A stretch of 64,000 nt of DNA from Herbaspirillum aquaticum (GCF_002213425.1 NZ_NJGV01000004.1:124001-188000), one strand, 5' to 3'. Positions 18,948 to 30,633 are shown, counted from the stretch's first letter. Program-made: numbers and translations. The notes: generated from the letters alone by a model not told the origin.

Positions 18948-19877
18948 TCAATGCCGCGCGTCACTCGCCTCGCTCGCCCCACCCACATCAGCCACGAACA
19001 GTTGTGCGCAATCGACCGCATCGAACTCGTAATGCTGGCCGCAGAAATCGCAGTCGATGGCCAGTTTTTCCATCTGTGACAGCGCTTCAGCAACTTCTTC
19101 CTGGCCCAGCATCTTGAGCATGTTGCCGACCTTCTCGCGCGAGCAGGAGCAGTGGAATTGCGGATGCACCGGATCGAAGACGCGGATGGTCTGTTCCCAG
19201 AACAGGCGATGCATCAGCGTGGCGATGTCGGTGGAGAGCAGTTCTTCGCGCTTCAAGGTATCGCCCAGCATGACCATGTGATTCCAGTCTTCCAGCTCAC
19301 CTTCCGGCTTGGCCGTCGGGGCAGCATTGCCGCCGATGGAAGGCAGCTTCTGCAGCAGCAGGCCGCGCGAGACCTTCTCATCGGCGGCCAGCCACAGCTT
19401 GGTATCGAGCTGTTCTGAACGCAGCATGTAATTCTCGATGACGGTGGCCACGCTCTCGCCGTCCAGCGGGACCACGCCCTGGTAGGCCTGCTGGCCGGGC
19501 AGCTTGTCCTTGGGGTCGAGGGTGATGACGAAGCGGCCTTGGCCATTGGCATTGACCAGGTCGGTCAGCGTCGCGTCGTCAGCGATCTCGGCATCATCGG
19601 CCAGCTTGGCGGTGGCGCGCAGCTGCAGCTCGGAGTCGCATTCGACCACCAGCAGCTTGACCGGGCCGTCGCCATGGATCTGCATGACGATCATCCCGTT
19701 GAATTTCAGGTTGGCCGACAGCAGGGCGGAAGCCGCCAGCATCTCGCCCAGCAGGGTGCGCACTGCGACCGGATAGTCGCGGCGGGCTTGCACCTGACGC
19801 CAGGTGTCGGAGATCTCGACCAGCTCGCCGCGAACGGGCGCGTTGTCGACCAGGAATTTTTGCAGCGTGTCTTTCAT
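18948..19877 (-). CDS. hslO: Hsp33 redox-regulated chaperone
   Basis: 309 aa, slightly longer than the 292 aa E. coli protein. The zinc-binding redox switch is present: CSC at 243-245 and CDFC at 276-279. The N-terminal substrate-binding domain includes LLGEMLAASALLSANLKF, and GPVKLLVVECDSEL follows. The holdase is activated when the four cysteines are oxidised and zinc is lost. The start at 19877 is the family start. It is followed downstream by the toxin-antitoxin pair. Confidence 0.93.
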   Translation of the reverse strand: MKDTLQKFLVDNAPVRGELVEISDTWRQVQARRDYPVAVRTLLGEMLAASALLSANLKFNGMIVMQIHGDGPVKLLVVECDSELQLRATAKLADDAEIADDATLTDLVNANGQGRFVITLDPKDKLPGQQAYQGVVPLDGESVATVIENYMLRSEQLDTKLWLAADEKVSRGLLLQKLPSIGGNAAPTAKPEGELEDWNHMVMLGDTLKREELLSTDIATLMHRLFWEQTIRVFDPVHPQFHCSCSREKVGNMLKMLGQEEVAEALSQMEKLAIDCDFCGQHYEFDAVDCAQLFVADVGGASEASDARH

Positions 19878-19897
19878 CGTTTCCTTTGCTTGACCGC

Positions 19898-20422
19898 TCA
19901 GGCAATGCGCTTGAGCTGGGTCTTGAACTGTTGCGCGCGCTGCACGTAGCTGTCGGTGCCAGCCCGCATGCGCGCGATATCTTCTTCACTCAACTGGCGA
20001 ACTGCCTTGGCAGGCGCGCCGATGATCAGGGAGTTGTCGGGAAACTCCTTGCCCTCGGTCACCAGGGCACCGGCCCCGATCAGGCAGTTCTTGCCGATCC
20101 TGGCGCCATTGAGCACCACCGCCTGGATGCCGATCAAGGCACCCTCGCCGATGGTGCAGCCATGCAGCATGGCCTGGTGGCCCACGGTGACGTTCTTGCC
20201 GATCACCATCGGGTAGCCGTGATCGGTATGCAATACCGCACCTTCCTGCACGTTGCTGTTCTCACCAATGGTGATGAGTTCATTGTCGCCACGAATGGCG
20301 ACGTTGAACCAGACGCTGGAATGGGCTTCCATCTTGACCTTGCCCACCACCGTGGACGACTCGGCCACGAAGGCGGTCTCGTGGATCTCGGGAATGTCCT
20401 GCGCCAATTGGTAGATCGCCAT
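19898..20422 (-). CDS. Gamma-carbonic anhydrase-like hexapeptide-repeat protein (YrdA/CaiE group)
   Basis: 174 aa. A left-handed beta-helix is built from hexapeptide repeats (SVWFNVAIRGD, GENSNVQEGAVLHTD, GKNVTVGHQAMLHG, EGALIGIQAVVLNG). The metal-binding histidines lie in LHTDHGYP and VGHQAMLHGC. YrdA-type members are trimeric with zinc or iron; carbonic anhydrase activity varies. It lies 20 bp upstream of hslO and is probably its operon leader. Confidence 0.9.
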   Translation of the reverse strand: MAIYQLAQDIPEIHETAFVAESSTVVGKVKMEAHSSVWFNVAIRGDNELITIGENSNVQEGAVLHTDHGYPMVIGKNVTVGHQAMLHGCTIGEGALIGIQAVVLNGARIGKNCLIGAGALVTEGKEFPDNSLIIGAPAKAVRQLSEEDIARMRAGTDSYVQRAQQFKTQLKRIA

Positions 20423-20574
20423 AATAAAATTGTCTCCTCGTTACCTGCTGGTCGGTGGGCGATGCCGAAGCCCTTTGCCTTGTCCTTGCCTTGCATTGGT
20501 GGACGTTTGTCTTCATATGGAGACAAAGGCGGCATCCTCAACCGCGTATTTTACCTTCCCTGAAAGTCAGTTCC

Positions 20575-21420
20575 TTGGATCACGTCTCGTCCCCAGATGA
20601 AGTCTTTTCATTCACCCGCCTGCGTAGCGCCGCGCTGTCTTGCCTGAAGGAAACCCGGCCCGCCGTCAAGTGCAGTTCCGTACGCGCCCTGCGCGCCGCC
20701 TGGCAGGCTGGCCAGTTATCGCTGGAAACGGAGGACCTGGCGGCCACCGAATCCGGCGCCGGGATCCCCGGCCGGCCGGCGCGGCCCGAGCTGGTCTCGC
20801 CGCTGCAGGTGAAGCATCGTTCCATGGGCACGCCCGAGGGCAGGGCGGCGCTGATCCATGCCCTGGCCCATATCGAGTTCAATGCCATCAACCTGGCGCT
20901 CGATGCGGTCTGGCGCTTTGCCGGCATGCCCCGGGATTTCTATGAAGACTGGCTGCTGGTGGCCGATGAAGAAGCCTATCACTTCAGCTTGCTGGCCGAT
21001 CACCTGAAGACCTTGGGTCACGACTACGGCGACTTCACCGCTCACAATGCCCTGTGGGACATGGCCGAATCCACCAAGGACGACGTCCTGGCGCGCATCG
21101 CCCTGGTGCCGCGCACGCTGGAAGCCCGCGGGCTGGATGCTGCCCCGCCGGTGCGTGCCAAGCTGGCGCAGGCCGGTGACCTGGCGGCCGCCGAGATCCT
21201 GGACATCATCATGCGCGACGAAGTCGGCCATGTGCTGATTGGCAACCGCTGGTTCAACTGGCTGTGCGAGCAGCGCCAGCTCGATCCCGTGACGACCTTC
21301 GCCGCACTGTGCCAGCGCCACCGCGCACCGCCCCTGCGCGGCCCCTTCAATCTGGAAGCGCGGCGCGCCGCCGGCTTTTCGGAAGAGGAAATGCTGATGT
21401 TCAGCGATGTTTCGCGATGA
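20575..21420 (+). CDS. DUF455 family ferritin-like protein
   Basis: About 281 aa. Carboxylate and histidine residues placed as in a ferritin-like di-iron helix bundle are visible in ALAHIEFNAINLAL, VADEEAYHFSLL and IMRDEVGHVLIGNRWF. The start is uncertain: TTG 20575 gives an N-terminus (FTRLRSAALSCLKETRP) that fits the family, while a GTG at 20455 would add 40 unrelated residues. Function unknown; some relatives are annotated as tRNA-hydroxylase-like, which is not claimed here. Confidence 0.8.
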   Translation: MDHVSSPDEVFSFTRLRSAALSCLKETRPAVKCSSVRALRAAWQAGQLSLETEDLAATESGAGIPGRPARPELVSPLQVKHRSMGTPEGRAALIHALAHIEFNAINLALDAVWRFAGMPRDFYEDWLLVADEEAYHFSLLADHLKTLGHDYGDFTAHNALWDMAESTKDDVLARIALVPRTLEARGLDAAPPVRAKLAQAGDLAAAEILDIIMRDEVGHVLIGNRWFNWLCEQRQLDPVTTFAALCQRHRAPPLRGPFNLEARRAAGFSEEEMLMFSDVSR

Positions 21421-21544
21421 TCGACGGATTTGCAAGAAATGTAAGCAAATTTGGCAGCCACAGGACGAGGCCGGCTGCTGTGCTATCTTCCCCTCAAATC
21501 CCGACACATCGGGATCGTCAAACATGAACGGAAATGATGAAAAC

Positions 21545-21892
21545 ATGAACAAGATGTCCAAACTGCTGGCCGGTGTTGCCGTCAGCCTTGCCGCCATTAC
21601 CCTGCTGGCCGCCTGCCAGAAGAAGGAAGAGCCGGGTCCGGCCGAGGCCCTGGGCAAGAAGATCGACGGTGCCGTGCAGGAAGCCGGCAAGAAGCTCGAT
21701 GAAGTGACCGGCCAGACCAAGGATCAGGCAGCCGAATCCGGCTCCAAGCTCGATGGCGCCATGGACAAGGCCAAGGCCGATGCCAAGGAAGCTTACGAGA
21801 AGACCAAGGAAGGCGCCAAGGACCTGGCCCAGAAGACCGGTGAAAAGATGCAGCAGGCCGGTGAGCAGCTGCAGGACGCTTCCAAGAAGTAA
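21545..21892 (+). CDS. Lysine-rich repeat lipoprotein
   Basis: 115 aa from ATG 21545. The lipoprotein signal ends LLAAC, so Cys24 would be lipidated. The mature part is one long amphipathic helix rich in Lys, Ala, Glu and Asp with an approximate 11-residue rhythm (AGKKLDEVTGQ, SGSKLDGAMDK, AKEAYEKTKEG, AGEQLQDASKK), like LEA or apolipophorin-type proteins. An upstream ATG at 21524 is possible but would put acidic residues in the signal's n-region. Function unknown; stress protection is a guess from composition. Confidence 0.75.
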   Translation: MNKMSKLLAGVAVSLAAITLLAACQKKEEPGPAEALGKKIDGAVQEAGKKLDEVTGQTKDQAAESGSKLDGAMDKAKADAKEAYEKTKEGAKDLAQKTGEKMQQAGEQLQDASKK

Positions 21893-21937
21893 TCCGTTCC
21901 AGGTCGCAGCCACTGGCTGCGCCTGCGCCGTCGCACA

Positions 21938-21973
21938 CAAGATGCCGTCCCGCGCCCGCCGGACGGCATCTTG
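21938..21973. terminator. Bidirectional terminator
   Basis: A 13-bp perfect inverted repeat (CAAGATGCCGTCC / GGACGGCATCTTG) with a 10-nt loop stands between the convergent lipoprotein and hydrolase genes. The T-tract is weak. Confidence 0.7.
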
Positions 21974-21984
21974 CTTTGTGGGCT

Positions 21985-22950
21985 TCAGTCGCGGGCGTTG
22001 TGGATCAGGTCGATCACTATCTTGTGGATGGAGGGTTCCAGCGCCAGCGCCACGTGGCCGATCCCGATGACCGGGATGTTCCAGGCGCCCTCCAGGTGGG
22101 CCGAGCTTTGCGGCGAGACGATGTTGTCGTGCTGGGAATAGATCGACACGATGTGGCCCAGGGCATCGGCCTCCTCGGTGGCTGCCAGCTTTTGCAGCCA
22201 TTCGCTGCTGCGGCCTTCTTCGTAGCGGCCCAGCCAGTTCATTTCCCCGCAGTTGATGCCGATGCCGAAGTTGGCGATGGCCGTGCCGTGGTGTGGCGAG
22301 CCCAGGGTAATGACGCGCGCCACGCTGTCGCAGCCATGGTCGCGCAGGTAGGCGCGGGCCGCCAGTCCGCCCATGCTGTGGGCGACGATGACGATCTTCT
22401 TCTGGCCGGTTTCGGCCTGTACCCGCTGCACGGCCGCATGGACCAGCGGCGCGTATTCATCGATGCTGCCGAAGACCGGCTCCATGTCCAGCGCGTAGTG
22501 GGTGATGTGGGCTTGGCGCAGTTCCAGGCTCATCCAGCGCCAGTATCCGCTGTTGCAGCCATAGCCGTGGATGAGCAGGACCGGCAGGGAGGTCGTATCG
22601 GGATAGCTGAACTGGTCGAAGCGCAGGAAGGGCATGGCCCAGGAGGAGCACAGCATGGTGGCGCGGAATTCGCGCAGGAAAAGGGTGGCCACCTGCAGCC
22701 AGGTGATCTCGACCGGATTGGAGGTGCGGCCGCGATACGGCCAGGTCAGGAAGAAGCTGTTGGCAGTGATCTGGGCGCGCAGCAGCAGCACGATGAGTAC
22801 GCCCCCGGCGGCGGCGGCCACGATGGGCCAATCGAAATGCCGTAGCAGGAAATAGAACAGGACCGCGATGCCGAACTGGATGAGGAGCAGGGTTCTGGAG
22901 ATGCGTGAAATCATGCGGGCGTCAGTCGGGGCGATCAGGTACAGGGGCAT
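21985..22950 (-). CDS. Membrane-anchored alpha/beta hydrolase (lipase-like)
   Basis: 321 aa. Two hydrophobic helices (about 19-36 and 42-57) anchor the N-terminus. The hydrolase domain has VLLIHGYGCNSGYW (oxyanion, 124-137), the nucleophile AHSMGG (Ser192) and TLGSPHHGTAIA, as in triacylglycerol lipase/GPI-inositol deacylase-like proteins. The catalytic acid and His are likely in IYSQHDNIVSP and IGIGHVALA. The start could be ATG 22914 (MISRISRT); neither has a good ribosome site. Substrate unknown. Confidence 0.85.
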   Translation of the reverse strand: MPLYLIAPTDARMISRISRTLLLIQFGIAVLFYFLLRHFDWPIVAAAAGGVLIVLLLRAQITANSFFLTWPYRGRTSNPVEITWLQVATLFLREFRATMLCSSWAMPFLRFDQFSYPDTTSLPVLLIHGYGCNSGYWRWMSLELRQAHITHYALDMEPVFGSIDEYAPLVHAAVQRVQAETGQKKIVIVAHSMGGLAARAYLRDHGCDSVARVITLGSPHHGTAIANFGIGINCGEMNWLGRYEEGRSSEWLQKLAATEEADALGHIVSIYSQHDNIVSPQSSAHLEGAWNIPVIGIGHVALALEPSIHKIVIDLIHNARD

Positions 22951-23009
22951 GCGGGTGCATGCGTTCGCCCGAGAGCATAACAGAGCGCGGGGAAGCGCTC
23001 ATGTCGGCT

Positions 23010-23531
23010 TCATGACTTGGATTGGGCGCTTGCTGCGGCTTTGGTCACCGGCACGGCATCGACCAGGCGGGTACCGGCCAGGCGGTCGTGCAGGAATTGG
23101 CCGCCCGGATCCAGGCGCGATGTCATGGCCCAGAGCAGCAGGTTGGCTGCGGGGATCAGTACCAGCAGCCAGGCTTGGCCACGCGCCAGCGATGCCAGCG
23201 CCAGTCCCGGCAGGATCCACAGCCAGGCTAGCACGAAACGCAAGGCGGCGCGCCACAGGCGCACGGGCTGGCCGTCGCGGTCGACCACGCGGAAACGCCA
23301 GGTCTTCATGGCCAGCGTCTGGCCACCGTGCGTCCAGAACCAGATGAAGTACACCGCCAGCACCAGGAACAGCCAGCCTTCCAGCGCATGGCGCAGGTAG
23401 AGCGCGTGGCGCTGCTGCAGCAAGGTCGAAAACAGCCAGCCGGACATGAACAGCACGCCGAACAGCAGCATCGATTCATACAGCATGCTGCTCATGCGGC
23501 GGCGCAGGGAGGGCGTGGTGAGTTCCGGCAT
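23010..23531 (-). CDS. RDD family membrane protein
   Basis: 173 aa from ATG 23531, which has AGGA just upstream. The RDD pattern is RRRMSSMLYESMLLFGVLF in helix 1 and GGQTLAMKTWRFRVVDRDG before helix 3, with DPGGQFLHDRLAGTRLV at the end; four or five membrane helices. RDD proteins are often Na+(Li+)/H+ antiporters or carriers of unknown substrate. It is the last gene after the sigma-DUF3619-DUF3106 group, separated by 269 bp with a hairpin. Confidence 0.88.
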   Translation of the reverse strand: MPELTTPSLRRRMSSMLYESMLLFGVLFMSGWLFSTLLQQRHALYLRHALEGWLFLVLAVYFIWFWTHGGQTLAMKTWRFRVVDRDGQPVRLWRAALRFVLAWLWILPGLALASLARGQAWLLVLIPAANLLLWAMTSRLDPGGQFLHDRLAGTRLVDAVPVTKAAASAQSKS

Positions 23532-23728
23532 GTTCCTGTTCGTTCCGTTCTGGCTAGGGTGGCGTGAAGAATCCGTGCGTGCAGCGTGCGCTGCGGCCGC
23601 CAGATGGTAATGCAATCAGGCGCGCTTGCCTATGTAAGGGCTTGAGCCAGAGCAAGAAGGCGCCGCACGAAGCAGGGGAGGTCCGGGCTCGGCGGCATTC
23701 GGCCGCGCTTGGCGAGGGCCCAAATGCG

Positions 23729-23750
23729 AACCGCCCCAAAGGGGCGGTTT
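23729..23750. terminator. Hairpin between the DUF3106 and RDD genes
   Basis: AACCGCCCC and GGGGCGGTT form a 9-bp stem with an AAA loop. Only a short T-run follows on either strand, so it may weaken rather than stop read-through into the RDD gene. Confidence 0.55.
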
Positions 23751-23800
23751 CAAATCATCGCCGGTGGCGGGTGATGGAATCAGGAAGTGGATGGACTGGC

Positions 23801-24676
23801 TTACTTGCCGTCGCTCGTCGTACCGGCCACAGGCGCGACCGCAGCACTGACTGCCACGGTCGCAGGCGTCGAGGCGGTAGGAGCGATCGCCGGCACCGGA
23901 GTGGCCTGCGAGCCCGGTGCCTGGGCAGGCGCAGGAGCGGCGGCCGGAGCGGGCAGCTGGGCAGGGGTGACCGGCAGGGAGCGATCCAGGGCCTCGGCGG
24001 GCAGCTGGATGGTCGGTGCGGCGGCTGAGGGCGAGGTCGGCAGCTTGGCTACCCGCTTGGGCAGCTTGGATTCGGCCAGCTTCTTTTTCTGCTCTTCAGA
24101 CAGTTGCTGGTACTTGGCCCATTGCTCGTGCTTTTCTTCCGCATCCAGCTTCTTGGCACGGGCGTAATTGGTGCGGGCAGCGCTGCGTTCAGCCGGGGTC
24201 AGCTTGACCCAGTCACGCATGCGTTCATGCAGGCGCTGCTGTTCTTCCGGCTTCATCTTGGCGTAGCGCTTGCCGATCTCCAGCCATTTTTCCTTCTGCA
24301 ACTCGCTCATGCGCGGCCATTCGCCGGTCAGCGGTTCCAGTGCCTGATGCTGGGTCGGCGAGAGATTGGCCCAGGCCAGCTTGTTCTCGGGCTTGCGTGC
24401 GGCGCCCTTGCCGGCGGATTTGTTGGCGTGGGCGGCGGCCGGTGCGGCAGGCGCTGTCGCGGTACCGGACGCACCGGTCACCGGTGCCGTTGCAGCAGGG
24501 CTGGCAGCAGGTGCGGGCGCGGCCGCGGGTGTGGCCGACGGTGCTGGTGCGGTGGCGGGCGCGTTCTGCGCCACGGTCCAGGCGCAGCTCAAACCACCGG
24601 CCAGCACCGCCAGCGCCAGCGCAATGCGCGAGAAGCGGGCGGTAGCCTTCACAGGAGTGCCGGTGGTCTTTTGCAT
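23801..24676 (-). CDS. DUF3106 domain-containing exported protein
   Basis: 291 aa from ATG 24676. A signal peptide (to about residue 38) is followed by a long proline/alanine-rich linker. The DUF3106 domain is helical and charged: WANLSPTQHQALEPL, SELQKEKWLEIGKRY, KMKPEEQQRLHERMRDWVKLTPAERSAARTNY. A second proline/alanine-rich tail ends the protein. The helical repeats resemble Spy/CpxP-like periplasmic proteins, an impression only. It starts 4 bp after DUF3619. Confidence 0.88.
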   Translation of the reverse strand: MQKTTGTPVKATARFSRIALALAVLAGGLSCAWTVAQNAPATAPAPSATPAAAPAPAASPAATAPVTGASGTATAPAAPAAAHANKSAGKGAARKPENKLAWANLSPTQHQALEPLTGEWPRMSELQKEKWLEIGKRYAKMKPEEQQRLHERMRDWVKLTPAERSAARTNYARAKKLDAEEKHEQWAKYQQLSEEQKKKLAESKLPKRVAKLPTSPSAAAPTIQLPAEALDRSLPVTPAQLPAPAAAPAPAQAPGSQATPVPAIAPTASTPATVAVSAAVAPVAGTTSDGK

Positions 24677-24680
24677 CGTC

Positions 24681-25088
24681 TTATTGTCCCTTTTCTGCCA
24701 GGAAGGCGTTGAAACCATGATCCAGGTAAGCCGACAGCGGCAGCTCGTCGGACAGTACGGCCGCGTCGATGTCGGCCAGGTAGCTCACGCGCTTGGCGTT
24801 TTCATGCTGGTAGATGCCGGCGAAGAGGATGATGCCCACCAGCAGCGGGGCGGCCACGCCCAGGCGGCTCCACCACGACGGTTTTTCGGGCGACATCATG
24901 GCGCCACCGAAGGCGCCGGCCAGCACCGGCTGCTCCACGCGTTTGTGGATCGGTGCCTGCTTCTTGCGGGCCAGGGCCACGCGGCGGGCGGCCGACAGGC
25001 TTTGCAACGTGTCGTCGGACAGGTTGTCAAGATTGGCGTCAAGCGCCAGCTTCACCTTGTAGGCGAATTGCATTTCCTTGTTGTTCAT
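24681..25088 (-). CDS. DUF3619 family protein
   Basis: 135 aa from ATG 25088 with AAGGA upstream. The N-terminal half is cytosolic (QFAYKVKLALDANLDNLS, then LQSLSAARRVALARKKQ), followed by one transmembrane helix (VAAPLLVGIILFAGIYQ) and a short periplasmic tail. Size and topology suggest an anti-sigma factor-like partner for the sigma factor it overlaps by 4 bp (ATGA at 25085-25088), but no zinc motif is present. Confidence 0.85.
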   Translation of the reverse strand: MNNKEMQFAYKVKLALDANLDNLSDDTLQSLSAARRVALARKKQAPIHKRVEQPVLAGAFGGAMMSPEKPSWWSRLGVAAPLLVGIILFAGIYQHENAKRVSYLADIDAAVLSDELPLSAYLDHGFNAFLAEKGQ

Positions 25089-25663
25089 AATGAGATTCCT
25101 TTGGCTCTGAGAGCTTGAGCCAGCGCGTGTGTTGCGCGGGAGCAATGGGTTTTGACGCTACCTTCGGAGCAACCCATGGCGGCGGCTGTTTCCGCCACGT
25201 CCATGTCCTGCCAGTAACGCATCAGGAATGCTTCCCGTTGACGCGTTGGCAGTTTTTGTATTTCGGCATCGATCAGGTTCAGCGTCTGCTCGCGCTCGAC
25301 CTTGTCCGCGCTGGATTCGGCGGCCTGGGAGCCGTCTTCCGATTCCAGGCTCTCGAGCAGGTCGAAATCATCGCCGCCCTCGCCGTCGCCGCCATTGCCC
25401 CCGAAGCTGGAGAACAGGCTCACCCAGGTATTGCGTACCTTTTCGCGGCGGAAGAAATCATGAATGGTGTTCTGCAGGATGCGCTGGAACAGCATCGGCA
25501 GCTCATCGACCGGCTTGTCGCCATATTTCTCGGCCAGCTTGATCATTGCATCCTGAACGATGTCCAACGCGGCTTCATCCTTGCGCACGGCATACACCGC
25601 CTGTTTGAAGGCGCGGCGTTCGACACTTTCAAGAAAATCGGAGAGTTCTTTGTCAGTTGCCAT
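25085..25663 (-). CDS. ECF-type RNA polymerase sigma factor
   Basis: 192 aa from ATG 25663. Region 2 has ALDIVQDAMIKLAEKYGDKP and LPMLFQRILQNTIHDFFRREKVRNTW. An acidic, glycine-rich linker follows, and region 4 is LPTRQREAFLMRYWQDMDVAETAAAMGCSEGSVKTHCSRATHALAQAL, a helix-turn-helix. The acidic linker is longer than in the minimal ECF protein. It heads the DUF3619-DUF3106 group, and probably controls envelope functions. Confidence 0.92.
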   Translation of the reverse strand: MATDKELSDFLESVERRAFKQAVYAVRKDEAALDIVQDAMIKLAEKYGDKPVDELPMLFQRILQNTIHDFFRREKVRNTWVSLFSSFGGNGGDGEGGDDFDLLESLESEDGSQAAESSADKVEREQTLNLIDAEIQKLPTRQREAFLMRYWQDMDVAETAAAMGCSEGSVKTHCSRATHALAQALRAKGISL

Positions 25664-26208
25664 GCAATACGGTGTGCCGGATGGGTCACCGATCAATTCA
25701 GGAAAAATCCTGCATATTGACCAGCCAGGATGCGAAAAATGCAAGAAATCGTCAAAAAGCAGACCGAATGCTAGCAAATGTGGCCCCTTTTGTCCTGAAG
25801 TTTATCCTCGACCCGGCGCGGGAACGCGAGTATTGACAACGATTTCACCGGAATTCGCTTGACCAAAATGATGCAAGCCATTACTGTCCTGTTTCCCGCC
25901 TCCCACATCTGGGGCGTTTTTATTCCTTGCCGGTGCTTCACATAAGGTTGTGCCGGTTCGAGGAAACGCTTTATAGGTTTAAAGCTTGTTTGTTCTAACC
26001 CGTGCCACAAGCGCGAGGAATCTGTAAAAGTCGATCTTGATCCAAGGCTGAACGAGTCGCGTTGAGCGACGTTTCAAACTCCACTACGGTTGGAGCGCAG
26101 AAACGGCGTGACCGCACAATGAAGGGATGCCGCCAGCAAGACGATGAATGCGATTCCGTCAGGAGAGAACATCCGATCAATTTCCAATGGACCTTGAAAG
26201 GAAGCAGC
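25664..26208. other. Control region between the sigma factor and ilvI
   Basis: 545 bp without a convincing gene. It holds divergent promoters; a plausible one for ilvI is at 25948-25977. The predicted leader contains two small hairpins (GTCGC-GTTGA-GCGAC near 26060 and CTCCA-CTACGGT-TGGAG near 26085). No leader peptide with a run of Ile, Val or Leu codons was found. Confidence 0.55.
25948..25977 (+). promoter_or_regulatory. Putative sigma-70 promoter of the ilv operon
   Basis: TTGTGC, 17 bp, then TTATAG (or TATAGG with 18 bp). Transcription from here would give a leader of about 220 nt. Found by eye; the -10 match is moderate. Confidence 0.35.
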
Positions 26209-27927
<1,719 letters not shown>

Positions 27928-27928
27928 C

Positions 27929-28420
27929 ATGCGCCATATCATTTCTGTGCTGCTGGAAAACGAAGCCGGCGCATTGTCCCGTGTCGTGGGCCTGTTCTCC
28001 GCACGCGGCTACAACATCGAAACGCTCACCGTTGCACCCACCGAAGATTCGACCCTGTCGCGCATGACCATCGTGACCTCGGGTTCGGATGATGTGATCG
28101 AACAGATCACCAAACACCTGAACCGCCTGATCGAGGTGGTGAAGGTCGTCGATCTGACCGAAGGCGCGCACATCGAGCGCGAACTGATGCTGATCAAGGT
28201 GCGCGCAGTGGGCAAGGAACGGGAAGAGATGAAGCGCACTGCGGATATCTTCCGCGGCCGCATCATCGACGTCACCGAGAAGACCTACACGATCGAGCTG
28301 ACCGGCGCCAAGAGCAAGCTGGACGCCTTCATCGACGCCCTGGATCGCACCGCGATCCTGGAAACGGTCCGTACCGGCGGCTCCGGCATCGGCCGCGGCG
28401 AACGGATCCTGAAGATCTGA
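27929..28420 (+). CDS. ilvN: Acetolactate synthase small (regulatory) subunit
   Basis: 163 aa. An ACT domain opens the protein (RHIISVLLENEAGALSRVVGLFSARGYNIETL), and a second ACT-like domain ends it (FRGRIIDVTEKTYTIELTG). It binds valine and feeds inhibition to the large subunit. The gene starts 1 bp after ilvI stops. Length and both domains match IlvH-type proteins. Confidence 0.94.
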   Translation: MRHIISVLLENEAGALSRVVGLFSARGYNIETLTVAPTEDSTLSRMTIVTSGSDDVIEQITKHLNRLIEVVKVVDLTEGAHIERELMLIKVRAVGKEREEMKRTADIFRGRIIDVTEKTYTIELTGAKSKLDAFIDALDRTAILETVRTGGSGIGRGERILKI

Positions 28421-28486
28421 TCGACCGCGCCAGCAGTACGCATCACACACCTACATACATTCAAATTCGAGTTACTCGGAACATAG

Positions 28487-29512
<1,026 letters not shown>

Positions 29513-29540
29513 TCTGCCGCCTCAAGCAGCAGTCAAGGAA

Positions 29541-29570
29541 AACGCCACGGTTCGCCGTGGCGTTTTTTTT
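29541..29570 (+). terminator. Rho-independent terminator after ilvC
   Basis: AACGCCACGG and CCGTGGCG/TT form a 10-bp stem around TTCG and end in eight T. Confidence 0.9.
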
Positions 29571-29734
29571 CGTTCCCAGGGAAGGCGAGGGCGCTTGAAT
29601 TGTCATTGTGTTACGCATTGTTGCACTTGGCCAAGAACCAATCTCTGGTGGCGGTCGTCGAAGTGCAGGGTAGATGCTTTCGATATGAAGCTATCATCAC
29701 CCCCGTCACTGACCAAGAATAAAGAGGATCCCTT

Positions 29735-30523
29735 ATGACACCTTCCCGCAAACTGATGCTGGGTGCCGTCCTGGCCACCGCCTGTATCGCTGCCCAGGCG
29801 CAGACCGCCATGAGCGCGCCGGCTCCGGTCCCGACCACCGGCACCATGGTCGTGGTGCCAGCCAATGGCGAGATCAGCGTGCCCAATGACCAGGCGCGCG
29901 TCACCCTGCAGGTCGAAGAGCAGGACAAGGACAAGGCCGCCGCCGCCTCCCGCGTGAACCAGAAGATGAAGCAGGGCATCGAGCTGCTCAAGCGCCAGGA
30001 CCCGCAGGCCGCCCTGAAGAGCTATGGCTATTACACCTACGCGGTCTATGCCGAACCGCCGCAAGTCACGCCGCAACAACCCCGCCAGCCGGCCAAGGCA
30101 CGCCAGGTGGTGGGATGGCGCGTCGGCCAATATCTGGAGATGACGACCGAGAACCTGGCCGCGTTGCCCAAGACCGTCTCCTCTGCCCAGGCATTGATGA
30201 GCCTGAACGGCCTGCAGTTCGGCCTGAGCCCGGCGGCCGCCAAGAAGCTGGACGCCACCCTGGTCAATGCCACCTATCGCAACCTGGAGGAGCGGATCGG
30301 CTTCATCGCCGATGCCATGCATCGTGCTCCGTCGGATGCGGTGATCGAGACCGTGGATTTCGAGGGCTCCGGCAACTACGCCGCGGCGGCCCCCGCCCCG
30401 ATGATGGCCAAGGCCATGCGCGCCGACATGGCCCAGGAAAGCACGACGGTGGCCGAACCCAGCTTCGAGCCGGGTGAATCGACCGTGAACATGCGCCTGG
30501 TGGGCAAGGTGCGCTTCAAGTAA
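29735..30523 (+). CDS. SIMPL (DUF541) domain exported protein
   Basis: 262 aa with a signal peptide (to about residue 22, AAQAQ). The SIMPL pattern is GEISVPNDQARVTLQVEEQDKDKAAAASRVNQKM, then LKSYGYYTYAVY; the C-terminus returns with STVNMRLVGKVRF. SIMPL proteins are periplasmic or surface oligomers of unclear role, some linked to oxidative stress. It does not belong to the ilv operon, as a terminator lies between. Confidence 0.88.
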   Translation: MTPSRKLMLGAVLATACIAAQAQTAMSAPAPVPTTGTMVVVPANGEISVPNDQARVTLQVEEQDKDKAAAASRVNQKMKQGIELLKRQDPQAALKSYGYYTYAVYAEPPQVTPQQPRQPAKARQVVGWRVGQYLEMTTENLAALPKTVSSAQALMSLNGLQFGLSPAAAKKLDATLVNATYRNLEERIGFIADAMHRAPSDAVIETVDFEGSGNYAAAAPAPMMAKAMRADMAQESTTVAEPSFEPGESTVNMRLVGKVRFK

Positions 30524-30633
30524 TGCGGCTGGTCCCGCCAGGGGCCGTGTCAAGAATCGTCAACCCGCTCGGGTTGGCAGGAGAGGGAGGCTATAATCGG
30601 CCTCCCTTTCCGTTTCAAGAAGAGCATCTCATC

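Noticed and set aside
25833..25861. TTGACA as -35 of the ilv promoter
   Set aside because: No acceptable -10 box lies 16-18 bp downstream (CGCTTG).
26104..26208. N-terminal extension or leader peptide of ilvI
   Set aside because: The in-frame ATG has no ribosome site, the residues do not match acetolactate synthases, and there is no run of Ile/Val/Leu codons.
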